Assembly: GCA_910586955.1 (NCBI GenBank)
Contig: CAJUMM010000016.1
Location: 1 to 36,848, forward strand
Source of the DNA: an uncultured Lachnospiraceae bacterium
Lineage (GTDB): Bacteria; Bacillota; Clostridia; Lachnospirales; Lachnospiraceae
DNA: 36,848 bases
Direction: 5' to 3'
This document shows, one piece after another, positions 1-7,253 of this stretch; within the stretch, counting starts at the first letter, position 1; each line of letters begins with the position of its first letter. Below the pieces are notes generated by a model. That model made no database searches, was not told where the DNA came from, and saw only the letters and a program-made list of their open reading frames with translations. The translations under genes and the position numbers were made by a program.

Positions 1-1
1 C

Positions 2-502
2 ATACGCTCTTTGAAAGGCCGCCTTCATAATCTGACCATCGGTCTCTGCGGTGATCTGAAATTCGGCCGGACAGTGCATTCCTTGATTAACGCCTTGGTG
101 CGGTATACGGGTATTACCTTCGTATTTATTTCCCCGGAGGAGCTTCGCATTCCCGATTATATCCGGGAGGACGTGCTGGATGCCAAGGGCGTGCCCTACC
201 GGGAAGTGGAGCGTTTGGAGGATGTCATCGGCGGACTGGATCTTCTGTATATGACCAGAGTACAGAGAGAGCGGTTCTTCAACGAGGAAGACTATGTGCG
301 CCTGAAAGATTTCTACATATTGGATAAGAAGAAAATGAGCCTGGCGGGAGAGGATATGCTGGTACTCCATCCCCTTCCCAGGGTGAATGAGATTTCCGTG
401 GAAGTGGACAGCGACCCCAGGGCAGCCTATTTCAGACAGGTACAGTACGGCGTTTACGTGCGTATGGCCCTGATTCTCACATTGCTGGAGGTGGAAGTAT
501 AA
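2..502 (+). CDS. pyrB: Aspartate carbamoyltransferase catalytic subunit, C-terminal part (5' truncated by window edge)
   Basis: Catalytic chain of aspartate transcarbamoylase, which joins carbamoyl phosphate and aspartate in the first committed step of pyrimidine synthesis. The frame is open from base 2, so the gene begins outside the window; the visible 166 residues are the aspartate-binding half. Diagnostic stretches are GDLKFGRTVHSL near the start, MTRVQRERF in the middle and LHPLPRVNEI near the end, all characteristic of PyrB. The stop TAA overlaps the ATG of the next gene by one base (TAATG), so the two subunits are translationally coupled. A TTG at base 11 is in frame but is not the start, because homology continues upstream of it. 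The family assignment is secure. Confidence 0.96.
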   Translation: MRSLKGRLHNLTIGLCGDLKFGRTVHSLINALVRYTGITFVFISPEELRIPDYIREDVLDAKGVPYREVERLEDVIGGLDLLYMTRVQRERFFNEEDYVRLKDFYILDKKKMSLAGEDMLVLHPLPRVNEISVEVDSDPRAAYFRQVQYGVYVRMALILTLLEVEV

Positions 503-939
503 TGGCAAGTATTTTGAATGTCGGACGGATTGCGGAAGGGTTCGTGCTGGATCACATTGAGGCCGGAAGGAGCATGGAGATTTACAAGTATCTCAATCTG
601 GACAAGCTGGACTGTACGGTGGCAATTATTAAAAATGCCCGCAGCAAGAAGATGGGGAAGAAGGATATTATGAAAATCGAGTGTCCCATCGATTTTATCG
701 ATCTGGATGTGGTGGGTTTTATTGACCATAACATTACGGTAAATATTGTGAAAGATGAGGAGATCGTGGAGAAAAAGCCCTTAAGGCTTCCCAAAGAGAT
801 CCGCAATATTGTCCGGTGCAGGAATCCCCGCTGCATCACCTCCATCGAGCAGGAACTGGATCACGTGTTCCTGCTGACGGACGAGAAAAAGGAAGTCTAC
901 CGCTGCAAGTACTGCGAAGAAAAGTATAAGAGAAAATAA
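502..939 (+). CDS. pyrI: Aspartate carbamoyltransferase regulatory subunit
   Basis: Regulatory chain of the pyrBI-type aspartate transcarbamoylase holoenzyme, which binds nucleotides allosterically and contacts the catalytic trimers through a zinc domain. The 145-residue length fits the family. The N-terminal nucleotide-binding half includes the YKYLNLDKLDCTVAII segment, and the C-terminal zinc domain has four cysteines in a C-x4-C ... C-x2-C pattern (CRNPRC and CKYC). The start overlaps the pyrB stop by one base. The gene ends 10 bp before the convergent alanine/serine racemase gene, with no obvious terminator hairpin between them. Confidence 0.96.
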   Translation: MASILNVGRIAEGFVLDHIEAGRSMEIYKYLNLDKLDCTVAIIKNARSKKMGKKDIMKIECPIDFIDLDVVGFIDHNITVNIVKDEEIVEKKPLRLPKEIRNIVRCRNPRCITSIEQELDHVFLLTDEKKEVYRCKYCEEKYKRK

Positions 940-949
940 ACGGGGTTCC

Positions 950-2101
950 TTACCCTTCCCGCAGGCTCAGGCGGCAGAGTAGCTCATTGGCGATGGTTCC
1001 GGCTTTCAGGGCCAGATCTTCCGCCCGCAGGGTCCGGGAACCATCAGTTCCCAGAAGCGTGACGGCATCTCCGGTCCGGGCTTCGGGAATGTGGGTCACA
1101 TCAATGAGGAGCTGATCCATACAGATATTTCCCAGGATCCGGGTTTCTTTTCCGTGGAGCAGGACGGGAACATCCCGGTTGGAGAGGCTGCGGGGAAGGC
1201 CGTCCGCGTAACCGATGGTGACGGCGGCGATGCGCATAGGGCGGTCTGCCCGGAAATTCCGGCCGTAGCTGACGCTTTCTCCGGGAGATAGCTCCTTGAT
1301 GAGGGAAATTCCGGCCCGGAGGGAGAGGACCGGCTTTAGGGGGCAGGTCTTCAGAAGTTCCGGTTCCGGCTGGCTGAATGCCCCGTACATGGCGATACCA
1401 AACCTTGCGTAGGAGAGGGGAAGCCCGGGGTAGTTTAGAACCCCGTAACTGCTCTGGAGGTGGAGCTTTCCCGGATCGCAGCCTAGAAGGCGCAGCTGTT
1501 CTGCGGTTTCAAAAAAGCTCCGGATCTGCTCCAGGGTGAAGGCCTTGTCCCCAGGCTCCCGGCTGTCGGCCACGCAGAGGTGGGAAAACATGCCGCAGAT
1601 CCGGAGTTTCGGAAGGGAGAAGAGCCGGGCCAGGTCTTCTATATGTTCCGGCCGCTCTCCCAGACGGTGCATGCCGGTGTCCAGTTTCAGGTGAACACGC
1701 AGGGGGACGAAGGCGGCGTCATTTAAGGCCCGGGCGTGGGAACAGTCGGCGGCTGTCTGGATGAGATCGTAGGCCGTTAAAAGGCTGGTCTCCCGGGGCG
1801 GGGTGTAGCCCAGAACCAGGATTTCCCCCCGGACGCCCTGGCGGCGCAGTTCCACACCCTCCCTTGCGGTGGCAACGGCGAAGGCGGTGACGCCGATTTT
1901 ATTTAAATAGGAAGAGACCGGGACGGCGCCGTGTCCGTAGGCATTTGCTTTCACCACAGCCATAAATTCGCACCCTTGGGGCAGCCGGCTTTTTAAGAGC
2001 TTCACGTTCCATTCAAGATTTTCAAAGTTTAGTTCTTTCCAGGCTCTCCGCTCCGGGAGAAGCCGGAAAATCATAGCATCCGAATTGATTTTCGTTATCA
2101 T
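950..2101 (-). CDS. vanT: Alanine/serine racemase, the separate racemase half of a split VanT
   Basis: PLP-dependent racemase of the alanine racemase fold, 383 residues. The PLP-lysine motif VVKANAYGHG lies near the N-terminus. IGYADGLPRS holds the catalytic tyrosine, and GNICMDQ is the usual substrate-site segment. The C-terminus reads GTIANELLCRLS and stops without the RVPRxY tail common in housekeeping Alr. The start is ATG at 2101, preceded by GGAAAGGAA at good spacing and overlapping the upstream stop as ATGA; an in-frame ATG at 2155 would run deep into the upstream gene. In vanC/vanG operons VanT is one polypeptide, an acyltransferase-like membrane domain followed by a racemase that supplies D-Ser. 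Here the membrane half is the preceding gene. By context I infer a serine racemase; a plain alanine racemase (alr) is the alternative. Confidence 0.82.
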   Translation of the reverse strand: MITKINSDAMIFRLLPERRAWKELNFENLEWNVKLLKSRLPQGCEFMAVVKANAYGHGAVPVSSYLNKIGVTAFAVATAREGVELRRQGVRGEILVLGYTPPRETSLLTAYDLIQTAADCSHARALNDAAFVPLRVHLKLDTGMHRLGERPEHIEDLARLFSLPKLRICGMFSHLCVADSREPGDKAFTLEQIRSFFETAEQLRLLGCDPGKLHLQSSYGVLNYPGLPLSYARFGIAMYGAFSQPEPELLKTCPLKPVLSLRAGISLIKELSPGESVSYGRNFRADRPMRIAAVTIGYADGLPRSLSNRDVPVLLHGKETRILGNICMDQLLIDVTHIPEARTGDAVTLLGTDGSRTLRAEDLALKAGTIANELLCRLSLREG

Positions 2102-3108
2102 CTTTGATTCCTTTCCAAAAATTTTTCTTTCAAAACCAGCAGAACCCAGGAACACACCAGGGTAAAGAGGGTGACTGCCAGAAAATGCAGGAGACTGTTA
2201 TTGATAAAAAAGAGAAGCCCGGTGATCTTTGCCCCGGCCCGCACCACAATGATAACAAGGGGGTGCAGAAGATAGATAAGGAGAGGCAGATCTTTGGGAA
2301 GCCTTTCCGTCAGATCGGGAGGTTCTATGTCCAGAAGTACGGAAAAGAGGAAGTACATTAAGGGAACCAGGGACAGATACATGCTGTCGTGGCGCTGTAC
2401 CTCCAGAAGCCGGAGGGTAATCCCTTCCGCCAGGATACAGGCATAGGAGAGGCCCAGGCCTGCCAGGGAGAGGGAGAGAGGGGGCCGCCTGCAGGAGGCT
2501 AGGGTCCATCCCAGCAGCAGGAAGACAGGGGCGTAGAAAAGGCCGTTTCTCGTATATTCGAAAACCCGGAAAATCCCCTCATAGCAGGTATGGGCCAGAG
2601 AGGGATCCGGAAGGAAGCCGTAATAGCTGTCTCCAAAGAGGCCGGCCAGGTAGAGAACCCCGGTGAGGATTCCGGCTGCGGGAAGGGGCATGGAGCGCAG
2701 GAAGAAAAAGACCAAGGCAAAGCCTAAAAGAAGGGCAGGGAGATACCACAGGTGGTAGAAGGTCCCGTCCAGAAAGAGCATTTTCAGAAGGGATACAGGA
2801 TTGGCTTCCTTGAAATGCCCTGCGTAGATTCCCACAGGCAGGTAGAGGATCACGGAGGCCAGGTAAATGATGCCGATGCGCCTTAGATAGCGGAGGGCGG
2901 CCCGGCCTTCTTCCAGGGCTCTTGGAAGGATAAAGTATCCGGTTACCATAAAAAAGAAGGGGACAGCGGTGCGGGCCAAAATCCGGGTCAGGATAAAGTC
3001 CCCTTCCGGGGAATAGGAAGCCAGAGGCGAAGTGTGAATGGCAATAACCAGAAGGGCGGACAGGAGCTTCCAGTTGTTGATGCCGGAGTAGATATGTTTT
3101 TCATTCAT
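2098..3108 (-). CDS. Acyltransferase-3-type membrane protein, the membrane half of a split VanT
   Basis: Polytopic membrane protein of 336 residues with about ten hydrophobic segments. Its N-terminus contains the acyltransferase-3-like sequences LVIAIHTSPL and VPFFFMVTGYF, as in the membrane domain of VanT serine racemases, where this domain is thought to serve L-Ser transport. The chosen start at 3108 has GGAGG eight bases upstream and follows the vanXY stop by five bases; an in-frame ATG at 3123 would overlap vanXY and lacks a better site. The C-terminus overlaps the racemase start as ATGA. In known VanT proteins this domain is fused to the racemase, and here a stop codon and a -1 frame change separate them. 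An unrelated O-acetyltransferase is a less likely reading given the operon. Confidence 0.82.
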   Translation of the reverse strand: MNEKHIYSGINNWKLLSALLVIAIHTSPLASYSPEGDFILTRILARTAVPFFFMVTGYFILPRALEEGRAALRYLRRIGIIYLASVILYLPVGIYAGHFKEANPVSLLKMLFLDGTFYHLWYLPALLLGFALVFFFLRSMPLPAAGILTGVLYLAGLFGDSYYGFLPDPSLAHTCYEGIFRVFEYTRNGLFYAPVFLLLGWTLASCRRPPLSLSLAGLGLSYACILAEGITLRLLEVQRHDSMYLSLVPLMYFLFSVLLDIEPPDLTERLPKDLPLLIYLLHPLVIIVVRAGAKITGLLFFINNSLLHFLAVTLFTLVCSWVLLVLKEKFLERNQR

Positions 3109-3113
3109 GGCGT

Positions 3114-3860
3114 TCACCTCCACAAGGTAACGATATAGCCGCCGGTGTTGGTCCCGGATATCAGGAAGGGGTTGTCTGCCGGAATCTCGATCCGGGCGCC
3201 CTGTTCCCCGGATTTTTGGTAGAAAATCTCAAAAGACTGGTTTTGGATTTCTATTTTCAGATGGGGGCCCTCAAAGGGGAAGCAGGCCAGATATTCCAGA
3301 TATTCCTCCAGGCAGAGGCCGTACCGCTCCATCAGGGCGGCGTGGGGAATTCCCACATAGCGGAAATGCCAGGGCTCCGCTGCGATTCCCGTGATGGCTT
3401 CTTTTCCCTCCGGGTAGCGCTCCGTAAAGCCGTAGGAGGTCATTTTTGCCCGGAAGCTCCGGCAGATGCCTGTCCTTGGGAAATGGGGACGGATAAAGTC
3501 TATTGGTTCCCGGTTTAAGGCCAGGTCTGCCGCCAGTCCGGTCTGATGTTCGCTGCAGTCCGGAAGAGCCACGTACTTTCCGGTAAATTCCGGGCCGTTT
3601 TCCTTTAGGGAGGAGGCGTAGATCTCCTCCTGCTCTTCCCTGGTCCGGAAACCGCTGACCAGAAGAATGGAGGAACGGCATCCCAGGGCGCCTAAAAGGT
3701 TTTCCAGTACCAGAGCCGTCCTTTTTTCCAAAGGAATCCGGGAGGAACCGAAGAAGCGGAAAGTTTTTGCAGCAGGCTGGATTCTCAGGGGATGGTCTTT
3801 GTTTACCAGTATCAGGCTGCCCTGCCCCTCCATTTCCGGGGTTAGGCTCAGGCTTCTCAT
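3114..3860 (-). CDS. vanXY: D,D-dipeptidase/D,D-carboxypeptidase VanXY
   Basis: Zinc peptidase of the M15B (VanY/VanXY) family, 248 residues. In VanC/VanG-type resistance this enzyme removes D-Ala-D-Ala dipeptide and the terminal D-Ala of pentapeptide precursors, so that only D-Ala-D-Ser ends remain. Visible motifs are SGFRTREEQ, the zinc motif SEHQTGLAADL (SxHxxGxxxD) and the catalytic/zinc motif EPWHFRYVG (ExxH). There is no signal peptide, which fits the cytoplasmic bifunctional VanXY rather than an exported VanY. The start overlaps the vanG stop as ATGA, and its own TGA lies inside the ribosome site of the next gene, so the operon is tightly coupled. Confidence 0.92.
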   Translation of the reverse strand: MRSLSLTPEMEGQGSLILVNKDHPLRIQPAAKTFRFFGSSRIPLEKRTALVLENLLGALGCRSSILLVSGFRTREEQEEIYASSLKENGPEFTGKYVALPDCSEHQTGLAADLALNREPIDFIRPHFPRTGICRSFRAKMTSYGFTERYPEGKEAITGIAAEPWHFRYVGIPHAALMERYGLCLEEYLEYLACFPFEGPHLKIEIQNQSFEIFYQKSGEQGARIEIPADNPFLISGTNTGGYIVTLWR

Positions 3861-4906
3861 GGCTCCACCGCCAATCGGATCAAGGTGTCTAAGATTTCTT
3901 CAAAGGTCATGCCGATGCCTTTCAGCATATTGGGATAACGGCTGTGGGAGGTAAAACCGGGAATGGTGTTCACTTCGTTGAAGACAATCCGTCCCTCCGG
4001 CGTCAGGAACATATCCACCCGGGCAAAGCCCTTGCAGGAGAGAATGCGGTAGATGCGTCCTGCTGTCTCCCGGATCCGTCCTGCAGTCTCACTGTCAATA
4101 CGGGCGGGCATATGGATCCGGGAGGTTTTCAGGGTGTATTTCTCTGTGTAGTCAAAGAACCCCTGGGACAGTTCGATTTCGTCCACTTCCCCAATGATCA
4201 GATTTTCGTTGCCCAGCACGGCGCAGCCTACCTCGAAGCCGGGAACGGCCTCCTCCACAAGGACGCAGTCGTCGTGGCCGAAAGCCAAGGTGATGGCTTC
4301 CTCCAGCCGGCAGGGATTTTCAATCCGGGTGATACCGAAGGAGGAGCCGGCCTTTAAAGGCTTTACAAACAGGGGGTAGGCCATATGTTCCGTCATGGAA
4401 AACTGCTCCTCCTGGGTTGGCATCCGCCGGAAGAGGACGGATTTGGGCACTTCGATGCCGTCCAGGTTTACCAGAGTGTGGGCCAGGTGCTTGTCCATGC
4501 CCAGGACGGAGCTTTCCATGCCGCAGCCTACGATGGGGATCCCGGCCAGTTCGCAGAGCCCCTGGACGGTTCCGTCCTCCCCGTTCTTTCCGTGGAGAAC
4601 GGGAAAGACGGCGTCCAGGCGGATAAGCTCCATTGCGCCGCTGCGCATAAGGTAAAGGCCGTGGTCCGGCCGGTTGGGAGAGAGAAAAGCGGGAGAGCAG
4701 GCGGCAGAAGCCCAGTGATCCGTGGGAATGTCGTCCACGTCTCCTTCATAATAAAGCCAGGATCCCTCCCGGGTAATGCCGATGAGATGAATCTCATACT
4801 TGGCTTGATCCAAGTGGGAGATAACCGAGTAGGCAGACTGGAGGGAGACTTCGTACTCCGTGGAGCAGCCTCCGAATAGGATAGCAAGGGTTGTTTTATG
4901 GTTCAT
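3857..4906 (-). CDS. vanG: D-alanine--D-serine ligase, VanG type
   Basis: ATP-grasp ligase of the D-Ala-D-Ala ligase family, 349 residues, expected to make D-Ala-D-Ser and so lower vancomycin affinity. N-terminal motif LFGGCSTEYEVS, central FPVLHGKNGEDGT and FVKPLKAGSSFGI, and C-terminal FNEVNTIPGFTSHSRYP cover the three ATP-grasp domains. The omega-loop region reads GFFDYTEKYTLK, which I recognise as the VanG/VanC/VanE D-Ser form rather than the VanA/VanB D-Lac form. The start ATG at 4906 has AAAGGAG eight bases upstream. An in-frame ATG at 4987 would add 27 residues encoded by the tandem repeats of the leader and is unlikely. It is the first gene of the vanG-vanXY-vanT operon. Confidence 0.94.
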   Translation of the reverse strand: MNHKTTLAILFGGCSTEYEVSLQSAYSVISHLDQAKYEIHLIGITREGSWLYYEGDVDDIPTDHWASAACSPAFLSPNRPDHGLYLMRSGAMELIRLDAVFPVLHGKNGEDGTVQGLCELAGIPIVGCGMESSVLGMDKHLAHTLVNLDGIEVPKSVLFRRMPTQEEQFSMTEHMAYPLFVKPLKAGSSFGITRIENPCRLEEAITLAFGHDDCVLVEEAVPGFEVGCAVLGNENLIIGEVDEIELSQGFFDYTEKYTLKTSRIHMPARIDSETAGRIRETAGRIYRILSCKGFARVDMFLTPEGRIVFNEVNTIPGFTSHSRYPNMLKGIGMTFEEILDTLIRLAVEP

Positions 4907-4926
4907 GGTGAGAGCTCCTTTCCTTA

Positions 4927-5036
4927 ATTCGCCCATGTACTCTGGGCATAGAGGTACACCCGAAGGGTGTTTCCTTGATTCGCCCATGTACTTTGGGCAT
5001 AGAGGTACACCCGAAGGGTGTTTCCTTAATTTGCCC
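4927..5036 (-). repeat. 51-bp tandem direct repeats in the vanG leader
   Basis: Two nearly identical 51-bp units start at 4927 and 4978, and a third, partial copy starts at 5029. They lie between the putative vanG transcription start (near 5040) and the vanG ribosome site. Read on the minus strand, each unit can form two hairpins: ACACCC-TTC-GGGTGT (6 bp) and GCCCA-N7-TGGGC (5 bp). Because 51 is divisible by three, the vanG frame stays open through the repeats. Whether they act in mRNA stability, attenuation or only as a slippage-prone spacer is not known. Confidence 0.9.
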
Positions 5037-5046
5037 GTGTGATTTT

Positions 5047-5052
5047 AGTATA
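5047..5052 (-). promoter_or_regulatory. Putative -10 box of the vanG operon promoter
   Basis: TATACT on the minus strand, about 140 bases before the vanG start and downstream of the vanRS terminator. No good TTGACA lies 16-18 bases upstream. The -35 region is instead occupied by the 11-bp-phased GTCAC repeats, as expected of a promoter that depends on an OmpR/PhoB-family activator. Confidence 0.6.
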
Positions 5053-5062
5053 AAGGCCTCCG

Positions 5063-5089
5063 GTGACAGGCCCGTGACTGCCCGGTGAC
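5063..5089 (-). promoter_or_regulatory. Candidate VanR binding sites: three GTCAC repeats phased at 11 bp
   Basis: The minus strand carries GTCAC three times with exact 11-bp spacing (plus-strand GTGAC at 5063, 5074 and 5085). The flanks are also partly conserved, with CTGTCACCGG in two copies. One helical turn between direct repeats is the usual operator geometry for OmpR/PhoB-family regulators such as VanR. The sites overlap the -35 position of the vanG promoter. VanR as the bound protein is inferred from position only. Confidence 0.6.
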
Positions 5090-5102
5090 AGTTTTGTCAT
5101 GT

Positions 5103-5141
5103 AAAAAACCGGATCCGATAGCTGTATTGTATCGAATCCGG
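5103..5141 (-). terminator. Rho-independent terminator after vanRS
   Basis: Twelve-base arms (5109-5120 and 5130-5141) with one mismatch and a nine-base loop. On the minus strand the stem is followed by TTTTTT (5108-5103). It lies between vanS and the vanG promoter, so vanRS and vanG-XY-T are probably separate transcripts. There is no T-run on the plus strand. Confidence 0.8.
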
Positions 5142-5205
5142 TGCAGAAAAACCTATAGATTTTGTGACAGAGGCCTTAAGAAAATCTTAGCATGTCTTTT
5201 GTTTT

Positions 5206-6348
5206 TTATGAACTTTTTCCTGCTTCGGCAGGCAGGGAGACTAAGAAGAGGGTTCCCTCCTCATTGCTTTCGGCCGAGATGCTTCCCTGGTGGGCGTTTA
5301 CAATTTCTTTGGCAATGGCCAGCCCCAGTCCGGCCCCTCCCGTGGCCGAGGAGCGGGCGCTGTCCAGGCGGTAGAATTTTTCGAAGATTGCATTTAGGTT
5401 TTCCGGCGGGATTACAGGGCCCTGGTTGGAAAAGGTAATGTGAATCCGGTCTTCCTCCTGCCAGGCCCGGATCCGGATATCTGTATTTTCGTAGCTGTAG
5501 GCTGCCGCATTTTTGAGGATATTGTTGAAAACCCGGGCCAGCTTGTCCGGATCCCCGGGGAGAATCAAATCTTCCGGTACCTCCACCAGAGCCTTCTTCC
5601 CGGCAGGAGCCAGAATGGGATAAAATTCTTCCACCATCTGGAAGAGCATGTGGGAGAGCCGGATGGACTCACGGTTTAATGGAATGGACTGGAGGTTGAA
5701 GCGGGTGATCTCGAAAAATTCGTTGATAAGCTGCTCCAGGCGGTAAGCCTTGTCCAAGGTAATGGAGAGGTATTTGGCTCTCTGCTCCACCGGGAGCTCC
5801 GGAGCCTCTTTCATCAGTTCCAGATAGCCGATGACAGAGGTAAGGGGGGTGCGGATATCATGGGCCAGGTAAACCACCAGATCGTTTTTCCGCTGTTCCG
5901 CCTGCCTGGCGTCCCGATACCGTTTCTCCAGGATGTTTTTGCATTCGTTTAGTTTCAGCTCCAGAAAGCCCATTTCCGGAGACAGGGTAATAAGCTCCTC
6001 CTTTTCATCCAGCAGGGCGTCACAGCCTGCGGAGATCTGATCAAAATATTCCGTTACCCAGCGGATGGAGTAGCGGAATACAGCCATCAAGGCGATGATG
6101 ATGGCAATGCAGATAATGGTTCCCAGATGGTTGCGGAAGGTGGCCTGGTAGATGTAAAGGGCGTCTGTGTAGTCCAGAAAGAAGGTCCGGCCAAGGAAAT
6201 CTACCACGGCGTCCCCGAAGCGCCCCCGGATCAGTTCCCGCAGAAGAAAGACAATTCCCACCGCCATCAGCATCATGGAAAGCATTTTCCGGGTCATTTT
6301 CCGCTCAAAGGCCACGTAACGGTTTTTTCTCGTGCTTTTTCTACTCAA
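5206..6348 (-). CDS. vanS: VanS-type sensor histidine kinase
   Basis: Membrane sensor kinase, 380 residues from the chosen start, partner of the adjacent VanR. Two hydrophobic segments lie in the N-terminal 115 residues (LSMMLMAVGIVFLL and TIICIAIIIALMAVF) and flank a short external loop. A HisKA domain follows with the H-box LAHDIRTPLTSVIGYLELM, then an ATPase domain with NNILKNAAAYS (N box) and GGAGLGLAIAKEIV (G box). Its start is ambiguous. I favour TTG at 6348, which has GGAGTGGGG seven bases upstream and overlaps the vanR stop. An ATG at 6405 in the same frame would overlap vanR by 65 bases, and an internal ATG also exists at 6297. The short sensor loop is typical of VanS in vanC/vanG-type clusters. 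Confidence 0.88.
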   Translation of the reverse strand: MSRKSTRKNRYVAFERKMTRKMLSMMLMAVGIVFLLRELIRGRFGDAVVDFLGRTFFLDYTDALYIYQATFRNHLGTIICIAIIIALMAVFRYSIRWVTEYFDQISAGCDALLDEKEELITLSPEMGFLELKLNECKNILEKRYRDARQAEQRKNDLVVYLAHDIRTPLTSVIGYLELMKEAPELPVEQRAKYLSITLDKAYRLEQLINEFFEITRFNLQSIPLNRESIRLSHMLFQMVEEFYPILAPAGKKALVEVPEDLILPGDPDKLARVFNNILKNAAAYSYENTDIRIRAWQEEDRIHITFSNQGPVIPPENLNAIFEKFYRLDSARSSATGGAGLGLAIAKEIVNAHQGSISAESNEEGTLFLVSLPAEAGKSS

Positions 6349-7039
6349 TTTTATACCCCACTCCCCAGACGGTTTTGATGTACTTGGGCTTTTCGCTGGA
6401 GTCATTCATCTTCTCCCGCAGATGCCGGATGTGCACCATAATCGTGTTGTTATTGTTGCTGTAGTATTTTTCTCCCCACACGTCGAAGAAGAGACGGTCG
6501 GAGCTGACTACCTCTCCCCGGTTTTTGCACAGGCTCCAGAGAATGGAGAACTCCGTGGGCGTCAGGGAGAGAGGCTTTTCATTTAAGGTGCAGGTGTGGT
6601 TCAGCTTGTTGATTACCAATCCGGAGACAGAGATGGTGTTTTGGTCCTCCTCCTGGAGGGGAACATTGTTGTACATGGTAAAGCGGCGGAGCTGGGCTTT
6701 CACCCGGGCTATAAGCTCCAGGGGACGGAAAGGCTTGGTCATATAGTCGTCCGCCCCCAGGGTAAGCCCGGTGATCTTGTCAATCTCTTCGTCTTTGGCC
6801 GTCAGCATAATAATAGGGAAATTCTGGGTTTCCCGGATTTTCTGGCAGATGGAGAAGCCGTTCATATCCGACAGCATCACGTCCAGCACGGCCAGGGCCG
6901 GGGTTTCGGTTTCCAGGTAGGCCAGAGCGTCCCTGCCGTTGTAAAATTTGTGAACAGTGTAGGACTCATTGGCCAGGTAAAGTTCAATCAGGTCTGCGAT
7001 CTCTTTTTCATCGTCTACAACTAAAATATCGGCTTTCAT
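6341..7039 (-). CDS. vanR: VanR-type response regulator
   Basis: OmpR/PhoB-family response regulator of 232 residues. The receiver domain shows acidic residues D9 and D10, phospho-acceptor D53 in AVLDVMLSD and the conserved lysine in YMTKPF. The C-terminal winged helix contains LTPTEFSILWSL and ends VWGVGYKIE. The ATG at 7039 has GGAG upstream; the same frame stays open to 7234, but those extra codons do not resemble a receiver domain. It is first in the vanR-vanS unit and is divergent from the beta-galactosidase gene. A TATAAT lies at 7102-7097 on the minus strand without a good -35, so autoregulation is possible. Confidence 0.92.
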   Translation of the reverse strand: MKADILVVDDEKEIADLIELYLANESYTVHKFYNGRDALAYLETETPALAVLDVMLSDMNGFSICQKIRETQNFPIIMLTAKDEEIDKITGLTLGADDYMTKPFRPLELIARVKAQLRRFTMYNNVPLQEEDQNTISVSGLVINKLNHTCTLNEKPLSLTPTEFSILWSLCKNRGEVVSSDRLFFDVWGEKYYSNNNNTIMVHIRHLREKMNDSSEKPKYIKTVWGVGYKIE

Positions 7040-7096
7040 ATATGTAAATACTCCGTTTCTTCCATAGTAAGACAGGAAATGTATTCTATCTGTTTT

Positions 7097-7102
7097 ATTA
7101 TA
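7097..7102 (-). promoter_or_regulatory. Putative -10 box of the vanRS promoter
   Basis: A perfect TATAAT on the minus strand, 57 bases before the vanR ATG. No recognisable TTGACA is present at 16-18 bases. The upstream AT-rich stretch contains CTTAAGATTTT and TCACAAAAT, and both of these short sequences recur between vanS and its terminator (around 5160-5190). That may mark regulator binding, but the evidence is thin. Confidence 0.45.
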
Positions 7103-7253
7103 GCAGAAAAAGAGAGGGTAATTTTTAATATTTTGTGAAAAAATCTTAAGAAGAACTGAACGTGGGAGCAGGGACGGACGATATACAGGATAAAGACAGC
7201 AGTGCGAAAGAGGGCTGTGTTTTTTGCCCAGCACGGAAATCAGGAGGTTTTTG

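Noticed and set aside
2098..2130. Programmed -1 frameshift joining the two vanT halves
   Set aside because: An AAATTTTT tract is present, but it is not in the correct phase for a standard slippery heptamer, and the racemase has its own ribosome site and ATGA overlap.
4904..4987. N-terminal extension of VanG from the ATG at 4987
   Set aside because: The extra 27 codons are the translated tandem repeats, and the ATG at 4906 has a proper AAAGGAG site and gives the normal VanG length.
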